27,847 nt of DNA from Clostridiales bacterium UBA6468 (GTDB taxonomy: Bacteria; Bacillota; Clostridia; Oscillospirales; Oscillospiraceae), in contig DJNI01000037.1 in NCBI GenBank assembly GCA_002436765.1, positions 8,142 through 35,988 of the forward strand. Reading direction: 5' to 3'. How positions within the stretch are numbered: position 1 is the stretch's first letter; each line of letters opens with the position of its first letter. A program made the position numbers and the translations under genes. This document shows positions 1 through 6,882 of the stretch, piece after piece. Under the pieces are notes generated by a model that saw only the letters and a list, made by a program, of their open reading frames with translations, was not told where the DNA came from and ran no database searches.

Positions 1-259
1 TCTGCATGGCAAGCTCGCGCGTCGGCGCCAGGATGACAGCCTCGGTCTCCTCGCTGCCGGGCTCGATGTGCTCGATGATAGGGATGCCGAAGGCAAAGGT
101 CTTTCCGGTGCCGGTGGGCGCCTTGGCGATGACGTCCCGCCATTGCAGAAAATACGGAATGGCCTCCGCCTGAATGGTGGTGGGGTAGCCGTAGCCCTTT
201 TCCTCCAGAGCTTTCAGCATGGCCTTGCTCAGGCCGAGACTTTCAAATGTGACTTCCAT
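1..259 (-). CDS. DEAD-box ATP-dependent RNA helicase, N-terminal part (cut by window edge)
   Basis: The 86 visible residues are the start of a DEAD-box helicase, an enzyme that unwinds RNA duplexes using ATP. A Q-motif region (GYGYPTTIQAEAIP, about residues 22-35) is followed by the Walker A/motif I APTGTGKT (about 47-54) and motif Ia PTREL (about 80-84). The DEAD motif and the second RecA domain lie beyond the window. ATG at 259 is chosen because AAGGGA sits about 8 bases upstream; an in-frame ATG at 280 has no ribosome site. It is divergent from the tmk operon and has its own good promoter. It could be a cold-shock or ribosome-assembly helicase of the CshA/DeaD type, but the distinguishing C-terminus is not visible. 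Confidence 0.93.
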   Translation of the reverse strand, partial: MEVTFESLGLSKAMLKALEEKGYGYPTTIQAEAIPYFLQWRDVIAKAPTGTGKTFAFGIPIIEHIEPGSEETEAVILAPTRELAMQ

Positions 260-293
260 GTTTCTGATTCCCTTTTCCATCGAAATTTTCTTT

Positions 294-322
294 ATTGTAT
301 CACTTTTCCCAGGTGTTTGCAA
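294..322 (-). promoter_or_regulatory. Sigma-A promoter of the DEAD-box helicase gene
   Basis: Read on the minus strand, -35 TTGCAA (317-322) and -10 TACAAT (294-299) are separated by exactly 17 bases, and a TGA just before the -10 makes it an extended -10 element. The predicted start is about 30 bases upstream of the helicase ATG. Confidence 0.7.
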
Positions 323-380
323 CTTTTTTTGTTTTCCGGCAATTGATTCGAGAAAACTTGGTTTCAGTCTCACGCAAAGG

Positions 381-409
381 TGGACAAACGGGGATAAATA
401 TGGTATATT
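381..409 (+). promoter_or_regulatory. Sigma-A promoter of the tmk operon
   Basis: TGGACA (381-386) and TATATT (404-409) are spaced by 17 bases and lie about 40 bases before the tmk ATG. A second -10-like TATGAT/GATAAT stretch at 416-424 could be an alternative start site. The region between this and the helicase promoter (323-380) shows no further element. Confidence 0.5.
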
Positions 410-450
410 GTAGGTTATGATAATATGTCCGCAATATAAGGAGAATTCTA

Positions 451-1119
451 ATGGGCAAACTAATCGTCATTGAAGGCACGGACGGCTCCGGCAAGTCCAC
501 CCAATTTCGTCTGCTGACCCAGCGTCTGGAAAAGGAAAACATTGCCTTTCAGAAAATCGTCTTCCCCCAATATTCCGAACCCAGCTCCGCGCTGATCCGG
601 ATGTACCTTGGGGGCGAGTTCGGCACGAACCCGTCGGACGTCAACGCCTACGCCGCTTCCACCTTCTTCGCCGTTGACCGATACGCCTCCTATAAAAAGG
701 TCTGGGGGCAGTGGTACGAGCAGGGCGGTCTGGTGGTCTGCGACCGCTACACCACCTCCAACGCCGTCCATCAGGCGTCCAAGGAGTCGGAGGAAACCCG
801 GCAGGCGTTTCTCAAGTGGCTGTATGATTTTGAGTACGACCGGCTGGAGCTTCCCCGCCCCGACCTGACGCTGTATCTGGACGTCCCCACGGATTTTACG
901 GAGCAGCTGCTGCGCCACCGGGAACAGGACACCCACACCACCGCAGACATCCACGAGCGGAACAGCGCCTACCTCGCTTCCTGCCGCCGCGCCGGACGCG
1001 CCGCCGCCGAATATTACGGATGGACGATCATTTCCTGCACGAAAAACGGGAAAATGCGGAGTATTGAGGACATTCACGAAGAAATCTACCGCCACGCGGC
1101 GGCATGTCTGGAGGACTGA
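451..1119 (+). CDS. tmk: Thymidylate kinase (dTMP kinase)
   Basis: 222-residue P-loop kinase expected to phosphorylate dTMP to dTDP in the cytoplasm for DNA precursor supply. The Walker A loop GTDGSGKST is at residues 9-17, a substrate-binding FPQYSEPSS segment is near residues 36-44, and the DRY-type motif VCDRYTTSN is near 97-105. The Arg-rich lid RHREQD follows near 150. AAGGAG lies 7 bases before the ATG. It heads the operon tmk/DJ-1/mltG/trhP and is not in the usual tmk-holB cluster, so another nucleoside monophosphate or deoxynucleoside kinase activity is possible. The P-loop and DRY-type motifs favour the thymidylate kinase family. Confidence 0.85.
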   Translation: MGKLIVIEGTDGSGKSTQFRLLTQRLEKENIAFQKIVFPQYSEPSSALIRMYLGGEFGTNPSDVNAYAASTFFAVDRYASYKKVWGQWYEQGGLVVCDRYTTSNAVHQASKESEETRQAFLKWLYDFEYDRLELPRPDLTLYLDVPTDFTEQLLRHREQDTHTTADIHERNSAYLASCRRAGRAAAEYYGWTIISCTKNGKMRSIEDIHEEIYRHAAACLED

Positions 1120-1121
1120 AT

Positions 1122-1661
1122 ATGGTTTACATGTTGCTTGGCACCGGCTTCGAGGAAACGGAAGCCGTCACCCCGATTGATTTACTGCGCCGTGCGGGCG
1201 TGTCCGTCGCCACCGTTGGCATCGGCGGAAAGGTCGTCACCGGAAGCCACGGCATTCCCGTGACCGCCGATATGGAACTGGGACAGATGGATCTGACCGA
1301 ATTGGATATGATCGTTCTCCCCGGCGGGATGAAGGGCGTCGCCTCCATCAAGGGCTGCCCGGAGGCGCTGGAAGCCGTGCGGTTCGCCTGGGAAAACGGC
1401 CGGTTCGTCGCCGCCATCTGCGCCGCCCCCACCATTCTTGCCATGCTTGGCATTACCGACGGCAAGCGCGCCACCTGCTACCCCGGCTGTGAAGGCCAGA
1501 TGGGCAGCGCCGACATGGTCTGCGCCCCCGCCGTCACCGACGGAAAGCTCATCACCGGCACGTCCGCGGGCTGCGCCGTTCCCTTTGGTCTGGCGCTGAT
1601 CGCCGCCCTGAAGGGTCAGGCCGCCGCACAGGCCGTCGCAGAACAGATCGTCATTCGCTGA
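1122..1661 (+). CDS. DJ-1/PfpI family protein (YajL/ThiJ-like)
   Basis: 179 residues, the usual length for a single-domain DJ-1 protein. The signature is clear: GTGFEETEAVTPIDLLRRAG near residues 7-26 supplies the conserved acidic residue (Glu14), and AAICAAPTILA supplies the nucleophile-elbow cysteine (Cys100). Family members act as chaperones, glyoxalases or protein/nucleotide deglycases; which applies here cannot be told. ATG at 1122 is preferred over the in-frame ATG at 1104 because GGAGGA precedes it by about 6 bases and it starts 2 bases after the tmk stop. Second gene of the tmk operon. Confidence 0.9.
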   Translation: MVYMLLGTGFEETEAVTPIDLLRRAGVSVATVGIGGKVVTGSHGIPVTADMELGQMDLTELDMIVLPGGMKGVASIKGCPEALEAVRFAWENGRFVAAICAAPTILAMLGITDGKRATCYPGCEGQMGSADMVCAPAVTDGKLITGTSAGCAVPFGLALIAALKGQAAAQAVAEQIVIR

Positions 1662-1678
1662 CCTTGGAGGAACACGAT

Positions 1679-3442
1679 ATGGACAACAAACAGTTTCCCG
1701 AACGGGACGAGGAGGAAATCGTTCCGGAAGAACTGACCTTCTTTCCCGCCGGCGAGGAATCGGAGGAAGCCGGCGATACTCCCGTTTCCGAAGAAGCAAC
1801 TGCGGGGGAAGCCGATTCTCAGCCCGAAGACCCCCCTGCTGAGACGGAAGAGCCCGCTGAGGCGGATATTCCCGCCGAGGAAGGCGTCCCCGCATCTGAG
1901 GAGGATTTCGTCCAGGAGGACGTTCCCCCTGCCCCGGAAGAAATTCCCGCGCCCGATGACACCGCCGAAAAGGGGCGCTCCTTCATGGATCGGATCCCGG
2001 ACGTGGACGACGGCACGGAAGAGCCCTATGACGACCGGCTTACCGAGCCGGAGATCGGCAGCGAGATCATCCCCGACGACAGCGCCATGGATTCCCACGG
2101 TATGCTGGAGCACGGCGAGGAGGAGCCGCCCTTCGACCCCAGCATTCTGGACGACCCGGACCTGCAGGAGCTGCCGGAGGAACCGTCGGAGCCGGAGCCG
2201 CCGAAGGACGAGATCCCGGAGCAGGAATACCGGGACAACGACGGCGATTTTGATGACATACCAGGCGCCCCCGCCCCGGAGCGGAAAGCGTCCGGCCACC
2301 AGCGCCCCGTGAAAAAAGGTCGCCCCAAGAAAACACGGGGGGACGGGCTGCTGGGCATTCCCCACATTCTGGTCACCGTGGTGTGGCTGGCGCTGATCGT
2401 GATCATCGGCGTCACCATGGGTCGGATGATCTGGGTCTGCGCCGCCGACGTGCTGGCCTTCGGGCGGGAGAACAAGCCCGTCACCATCACCGTTTACGAG
2501 TCCGACACCATGGACAGCATCACCGATAAGCTCTATGATGCCGGCCTGATCCGATACAAGAGTCTGTTTCATCTCTACGCCGACATCTCCCATGCGGAGA
2601 AGAAGATCGACCCCGGCATCTACGACCTGAACACCCGGTATGACTACCACGCATTGGTCAACATGATGTCCGCCAGCTCCACCCGTGAGGTCGTGGAGGA
2701 TCTGCTGATCCCCGAGGGCTACACCTGCCGCCAGATTTTCGCTCTGCTGGAGGAAAACCGCATCTGCACCGTGCAGGATCTCAACGCCTACGCCGCCGAC
2801 GGCGCGCTGAAGGACTACTGGTTCCTGGAAAATGTGACCCGTGGCGACAAATACTGCCTGGAAGGCTTCCTTTTCCCGGATACCTACGATTTCTATAAGA
2901 ATTCCACCCCCCGCGAGGTTCTGGAAAAGATGCTGGACAACTTCGGTTACCGGTTCACCGATGAAATGCGCGCCCAGATCGACACCCTGAACGCCACCGT
3001 CACCGACGGCAGCTTCACCGTGCGGGAGGTGACCATTGTCGCCTCCCTCATCGAGAAGGAGAGCGCCGCACCCTCGGAAAGCCCCCGGATCGCCGGCGTC
3101 ATTTACAACCGTCTGTTCCACTGGGACTACCCCGCCCTGCTGAACATCGACGCCGCCATTATCTACGCCCAGGATGGCGTATCCGACCACATCGACACCA
3201 GTCTGGACAGCCCCTACAACACCTACCTCCATCCGGGTCTGACGCCCACGCCCATTGCGAACCCGGGTCTTGCCAGCCTGCAAGCGGCGCTGAACCCCGA
3301 ATCTCACAACTACTATTACTACGTGCTGAATCCCGCCACCGGTATGCACCAGTTCTCCACCACCCAGGAAGAACACGACCAGTACCGCGCACAGTTTGCC
3401 GCTGCCGCCGCTGCCGCTTCCACACAGTCGGAGGGCGAATGA
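1679..3442 (+). CDS. mltG: Endolytic murein transglycosylase MltG (YceG-like) with long acidic N-terminal tail
   Basis: 587 residues. MltG is a membrane-bound lytic transglycosylase that cuts nascent glycan strands and sets their length. Residues 1-200 are a Glu/Pro/Asp-rich, low-complexity cytoplasmic tail. Residues 201-222 are basic (VKKGRPKKTR), and a single membrane segment spans about 227-250. The extracellular domain follows, with LIPEGYT near 343-349, LEGFLFPDTY near 394-403, and the catalytic region ASLIEKES near 455-462, where Glu459 is the probable acid/base. NIDAAIIYA and SPYNTYLHPGL precede the end. ATG 1679 has GGAGG 8 bases upstream; an upstream in-frame TTG at 1664 overlaps that site and is rejected. 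It overlaps the next gene by ATGA. Family members usually have a much shorter cytoplasmic tail. Confidence 0.93.
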   Translation: MDNKQFPERDEEEIVPEELTFFPAGEESEEAGDTPVSEEATAGEADSQPEDPPAETEEPAEADIPAEEGVPASEEDFVQEDVPPAPEEIPAPDDTAEKGRSFMDRIPDVDDGTEEPYDDRLTEPEIGSEIIPDDSAMDSHGMLEHGEEEPPFDPSILDDPDLQELPEEPSEPEPPKDEIPEQEYRDNDGDFDDIPGAPAPERKASGHQRPVKKGRPKKTRGDGLLGIPHILVTVVWLALIVIIGVTMGRMIWVCAADVLAFGRENKPVTITVYESDTMDSITDKLYDAGLIRYKSLFHLYADISHAEKKIDPGIYDLNTRYDYHALVNMMSASSTREVVEDLLIPEGYTCRQIFALLEENRICTVQDLNAYAADGALKDYWFLENVTRGDKYCLEGFLFPDTYDFYKNSTPREVLEKMLDNFGYRFTDEMRAQIDTLNATVTDGSFTVREVTIVASLIEKESAAPSESPRIAGVIYNRLFHWDYPALLNIDAAIIYAQDGVSDHIDTSLDSPYNTYLHPGLTPTPIANPGLASLQAALNPESHNYYYYVLNPATGMHQFSTTQEEHDQYRAQFAAAAAAASTQSEGE

Positions 3443-4656
3443 GAAAGCTGGAATTGCTCAGCCCCGCCGGGGACATGGAGCGGCTGGAAATGGCCGTGGC
3501 CTACGGCGCGGACGCGGTATATTTCGCCGGAACAAGCTTTGGAATGCGCTCCTTCGCGGGGAACTTCTCCCCCGAGGAGCTGCCCAAGGCGGTGCGGTAT
3601 GCCCATGACCACGGAGTAAAGTGTCACGTCACCGTGAACACCATGCCGAGAAATGACGAGATCGCCCGGCTGCCGGAATATCTGGAATTGCTGGACGACG
3701 CCGGGGTGGATGCCCTGATCGTAGCCGACCTGGGCGCGTTCACCCTCGCCGGGAAATATGCCCCGCACTGCGAAAGGCATATTTCCACCCAGCAGTCCAT
3801 CGCCAATTACGCCTGCGCTCAGGCGTGGTTTGACTTAGGCGCAAAGCGGGTGGTGCTGGCACGGGAGTGCAGTCTGGAAGAGATCCGCGCCATCCGTCAG
3901 AAGGTCGATCCTGCGCTGGAGATCGAGACCTTCGGCCACGGCGCCATGTGCGTCAGCTACTCCGGCCGGTGTCTGCTGAGCAACTACATGACGGGGCGCG
4001 ACAGCAACCGCGGCGCCTGCGCCCAGCCCTGCCGGTATCAGTACGCCCTGATGGAGGAAAAGCGCCCCGGGGAATATTTCCCCGTTTTTGAGGATGAAAA
4101 GGGTACTTACATCTTGAATTCCCGGGATATGTGCATGATCGACCACTTAAGCGACCTGATGGACGCGGGCGTGGACTGCATCAAAATTGAGGGCAGGGCA
4201 AAGTCCGCCTACTATGCCGCCATCGTCACGGGTGCTTACCGCCACTGCATCGACGATGCCGCCGCGGGCAGGGACTTGGACCCCGTCTGGCGGGACGAGG
4301 TGGATCACATTTCCCACCGCATTTACTCCACCGGCTTCTATTACGGCGAGCCGGGGCAGTACGTGGCTTCCTCCCGGTACATCCGGCAGTGGCAGATCGT
4401 GGCGAAGGTGGAGTCCTGCGACACAAACGGACTGGCGGTGTGCCGCCTGAACAACAAATTCCGCGCAGGGGACGCGCTGGAAGTCGTCGGCCCCGATGTA
4501 CGCCCCTTCCCCATCACCGCCCCGATTATGGCCGATCCGGACGGCAACCCGGTGGAAGAACCGCGAACCCCCCAGATGAAATTCACCATCCAGCTGCCCA
4601 AAACCGTGCCGCCTATGAGTATGCTCAGAAGAAGCGTCGACCTGTCGGCAAAGTAA
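3439..4656 (+). CDS. trhP: U32 family protein, TrhP-like (tRNA uridine-34 5-hydroxylation)
   Basis: 405 residues. It starts with the U32 signature ELLSPAGDMERLEMAVAYGADAVYF. The family hallmark GHGAMCVSYSGRC (near 170) is followed by RDSNRGACAQPCR (near 188), which supplies the four cysteines that fit an iron-sulfur cluster. In E. coli and B. subtilis the TrhP proteins make 5-hydroxyuridine at the wobble base of tRNA from prephenate; older annotation calls them peptidase U32 or collagenase. It overlaps mltG by 4 bases, so translation is probably coupled. A comparable mltG (yrrL) to U32 (yrrN/yrrO) order is known from Bacillus. Only one U32 gene is seen here, where Bacillus has two. The exact substrate is inferred from the family. 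Confidence 0.85.
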   Translation: MRKLELLSPAGDMERLEMAVAYGADAVYFAGTSFGMRSFAGNFSPEELPKAVRYAHDHGVKCHVTVNTMPRNDEIARLPEYLELLDDAGVDALIVADLGAFTLAGKYAPHCERHISTQQSIANYACAQAWFDLGAKRVVLARECSLEEIRAIRQKVDPALEIETFGHGAMCVSYSGRCLLSNYMTGRDSNRGACAQPCRYQYALMEEKRPGEYFPVFEDEKGTYILNSRDMCMIDHLSDLMDAGVDCIKIEGRAKSAYYAAIVTGAYRHCIDDAAAGRDLDPVWRDEVDHISHRIYSTGFYYGEPGQYVASSRYIRQWQIVAKVESCDTNGLAVCRLNNKFRAGDALEVVGPDVRPFPITAPIMADPDGNPVEEPRTPQMKFTIQLPKTVPPMSMLRRSVDLSAK

Positions 4657-4662
4657 AAATTT

Positions 4663-4694
4663 ATGCGCCTGCCGTTTTGAAGCGGCAGGCGCAT
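4663..4694. terminator. Rho-independent terminator after trhP, possibly bidirectional
   Basis: A 12-bp perfect stem (4663-4674 with 4683-4694) encloses an 8-base loop and is followed by a T-rich TTTCTTAT on the plus strand. The A-rich left flank gives a T-run on the minus strand, so it may also stop the convergent UPF0210 operon. Confidence 0.8.
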
Positions 4695-4778
4695 TTCTTA
4701 TCCTTTATGGCAGATAATTCTGGAAAAAGAGAGGATTCCGGTTTTTGGGGTCGAACAGGTTATTATACTCTCCAAAAG

Positions 4779-6137
4779 TCAGTTTTTCAGGCTTTGCAGC
4801 GGCGCGGGGATTCTGCCGCCGCGGGCGATAAAGTCCTCGCTGGATTTGTCATGCACCGGCATTACCGGGGCGCTGCCAAGCAAGCCGCCCAGTTCCACCC
4901 GGTCGCCCACCGTCTTGCCGGGGGCGGGGATGATGCGCACGGCGGTGGTCTTGGTGTTCACCATGCCGATGGCCGCTTCGTCCGCAATGATGGCGGAAAT
5001 GGTTGCCGCAGAAGTATCGCCGGAAACCGCGATCATGTCCAGTCCCACGGAGCAGACGCAGGTCATGGCTTCCAACTTGTCCAGGCACAGCGTGCCGCCC
5101 TCGGCGGCGGCGATCATGCCCTCGTCCTCGGACACGGGGATGAATGCGCCGGACAGGCCGCCCACATGGTTGGACGCCATCACGCCGCCCTTTTTCACCG
5201 CGTCGTTCAGCATGGCGAGAGCCGCCGTGGTGCCGTGGGTACCGCAGACCTCCAGCCCCATTTCCTCCAGAATCCGGGCGACGCTGTCCCCCACGGCGGG
5301 GGTGGGCGCAAGGCTTAAGTCCACGATCCCGAAGGGTACGCCCAGACGGCGGGACGCCTCCTTACCCACCAGCTGACCCATCCGGGTGATCTGGAAGGCG
5401 GTCTTCTTGATGGTCTCGGCAACCACGTCAAAGGGCTGACCCTTCACGTTCTGCAAGGCATGGTACACCACGCCGGGGCCGGAAACGCCCACATTCAGCA
5501 CGCACTCCGGCTCGCCCACGCCATGAAACGCGCCCGCCATGAAGGGGTTATCCTCCACGGCGTTGGCAAACACCACCACCTTGGCACAGCCAAGGCCGTC
5601 GTTATCCGCAGTTAGTTCGGCGGTTTTCTTGATGATACGACCCATTTCCGCCACGGCGTCCATGTTGATGCCCGCCTTGGTGGAGCCGACGTTCACGCTG
5701 GCGCACACCCGTTCGGTGGCCGCCATGGCCTCGGGGATGGAGCGGATCAGCTTCCAGTCTCCCGACGTGCAGCCCTTCTGCACCAGAGCGGAAAAACCGC
5801 CGATGAAGTTGACGCCGCAGGTGATCGCCGCCGCGTCCAGGGTTTTGGCGATCTCCACGTAGGAATCCGTCTCGCAGGAGCCGGCAACAATGGAGATGGG
5901 CGTGACGGAAATCCGCTTGTTGACGATGGGGATTCCGAATTCCTTCTCGATGTCCTCGCCGACCTTCACCAGATCCTTGGCGCAGCGGGTGATCTTCCGA
6001 TAAATTTTATCGCAGCAGGTCTTTAAGTCCGGGTCACAGCAGTCCAGCAGACTGATGCCCATGGTGATGGTCCGGATGTCCAGATGCCGCTTGTCGATCA
6101 TGTCCTGGGTTTGCAGGATGTCCTTCTGATTCAGCAT
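4779..6137 (-). CDS. UPF0210 / PFL-family protein (DUF711)
   Basis: 452 residues, the normal length of UPF0210. The protein begins with an N-terminal DIRTITMGISLLDC segment and continues with the KRISVTPIS, GGFSALVQKG and GVGEPECVLNVGVSGPGVV blocks typical of this highly conserved family. A Cys-rich patch (LDCCDPDLKTCC) lies near residue 29. The biochemical role is not established; crystal structures show a glycyl-radical/PFL-like barrel, hence the name, but no activating glycine-radical motif is recognised here. ATG at 6137 has GAGGG about 7 bases upstream; the in-frame extension to 6239 has no ribosome site and overlaps the ACT gene. It is 10 bases after the ACT gene, the conserved UPF0237-UPF0210 pairing of Gram-positives. 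Confidence 0.92.
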   Translation of the reverse strand: MLNQKDILQTQDMIDKRHLDIRTITMGISLLDCCDPDLKTCCDKIYRKITRCAKDLVKVGEDIEKEFGIPIVNKRISVTPISIVAGSCETDSYVEIAKTLDAAAITCGVNFIGGFSALVQKGCTSGDWKLIRSIPEAMAATERVCASVNVGSTKAGINMDAVAEMGRIIKKTAELTADNDGLGCAKVVVFANAVEDNPFMAGAFHGVGEPECVLNVGVSGPGVVYHALQNVKGQPFDVVAETIKKTAFQITRMGQLVGKEASRRLGVPFGIVDLSLAPTPAVGDSVARILEEMGLEVCGTHGTTAALAMLNDAVKKGGVMASNHVGGLSGAFIPVSEDEGMIAAAEGGTLCLDKLEAMTCVCSVGLDMIAVSGDTSAATISAIIADEAAIGMVNTKTTAVRIIPAPGKTVGDRVELGGLLGSAPVMPVHDKSSEDFIARGGRIPAPLQSLKN

Positions 6138-6147
6138 GATCTGTCCC

Positions 6148-6417
6148 TCAAATCCGGTGCATGGCTTCAAAGATGTCCTCACGCTGCACGCGGATGGACA
6201 GTCCCATTTCCTTGCCGATCTCGTCCATCCGGGTGACAAGCTCTCCCAGCGGCACGTTGCACGCGGAGACCTCCGTCGCCATCATCATGGTGAAATAGCC
6301 CTGCATAACGGTCTGGCTGATGTCCAGAACGTTGACGTTGAAATCCGCCAGAGCGGTGCAGACACCCGCAATGATGCCCACCCGGTCTTTTCCCACTACG
6401 GTTACGATTGCTTTCAT
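6148..6417 (-). CDS. ACT-domain protein, UPF0237 family
   Basis: 89 residues forming a single ACT domain (beta-alpha-beta-beta-alpha-beta): VTVVGKDRVGIIAGVCTALADFNVNVLDISQT is the diagnostic first half. ACT domains bind small ligands, usually amino acids, and regulate partners; the closest functional analogy is GcvR-type proteins. It has no attached catalytic domain, so it probably works on a partner, and the obvious candidate is the UPF0210 protein 10 bases downstream. AAGGAG precedes ATG 6417 by about 6 bases. The 63 bases between this gene and the Dabb gene contain a weak GTCCGG/CCGGAC foldback of unknown meaning. Confidence 0.92.
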   Translation of the reverse strand: MKAIVTVVGKDRVGIIAGVCTALADFNVNVLDISQTVMQGYFTMMMATEVSACNVPLGELVTRMDEIGKEMGLSIRVQREDIFEAMHRI

Positions 6418-6480
6418 CTTTTTCTCCTTCCGTCCGGGACTGCGGCCTGCGCCCGTCCACCGGACTGTCACATATAGGGA

Positions 6481-6762
6481 TTACACTTCATAGTCCGCCG
6501 CCACACGGCTGTCCAGCAGGTGGAAGAAATGGGTCTTGGCCTCCTGGTGCAGGGGATGCACGGCGTAATTTTCCAGCGCTTCCCGGCTTTCAAACTCGGA
6601 ATACAGGGCGTAGTCCATGCCGTTGAACGCCTGACGAACTTCCAGATGCAGCAGCCCCGGGATTTTCCCCACCAGGGGCTCCAGAACGGACGCGATCAGC
6701 TTCACGGCCTCGGTCTTGTCAACGCCCTCCTTCAGAGTGTACAGTACGATATGCTTTACCAT
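6481..6762 (-). CDS. Dabb family (stress-responsive A/B barrel) protein
   Basis: 93 residues matching the dimeric alpha-beta barrel (Dabb) family: the start MVKHIVLYTLKEG is typical, followed by a HLEVRQAFNGMDYALYSEF strand-turn region and HPLHQEAKTHFF. Dabb proteins are small dimeric ferredoxin-like folds, a few of them enzymes or stress proteins; function here is unknown. ATG at 6762 is chosen because GAGGAGG lies just upstream; an in-frame upstream ATG at 6777 would lie within the ribosome-site region. It is first in a probable three-gene operon with UPF0237 and UPF0210. No convincing promoter was found between it and the upstream terminators. Confidence 0.88.
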   Translation of the reverse strand: MVKHIVLYTLKEGVDKTEAVKLIASVLEPLVGKIPGLLHLEVRQAFNGMDYALYSEFESREALENYAVHPLHQEAKTHFFHLLDSRVAADYEV

Positions 6763-6795
6763 AATTTTCCTCCTCATAAAACATGAAATACCTAC

Positions 6796-6831
6796 AAAAA
6801 CTCCGATGAAAGCTGAATTTCGTCAGAGTTT
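6796..6831 (-). terminator. Second, imperfect terminator or attenuator-like hairpin before the Dabb gene
   Basis: On the minus strand 6831-6818 pairs with 6811-6798 over 14 positions (one G.U, one C.A mismatch) around a 6-base loop, and the stem is followed by TTTTTG. It lies 13 bases beyond the ispH-rpsA terminator, so it either reinforces termination or acts as a conditional terminator in a Dabb leader. Confidence 0.5.
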
Positions 6832-6843
6832 CCGAAACAAAAT

Positions 6844-6869
6844 ACCGGGGCTACATGCGCAGCCCCGGT
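6844..6869 (-). terminator. Terminator of the hflX-to-rpsA operon
   Basis: A 9-bp perfect GC-rich stem (6844-6852 with 6861-6869) with an 8-base loop starts 14 bases after the ispH-rpsA stop. On the minus strand it is followed by ATTTTGTTT. Confidence 0.75.
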
Positions 6870-6882
6870 GTTGCATCACAAA

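Noticed and set aside
1616..3376. A 586-residue minus-strand frame opposite mltG
   Set aside because: It is a low-stop shadow caused by GC-rich codons of mltG; Gly/Val/His-rich composition with no domain or ribosome site.
3439..4656. Collagenase/protease annotation for the U32 gene
   Set aside because: The cysteine pattern and mltG neighbourhood fit the TrhP tRNA-modification group better than a protease.
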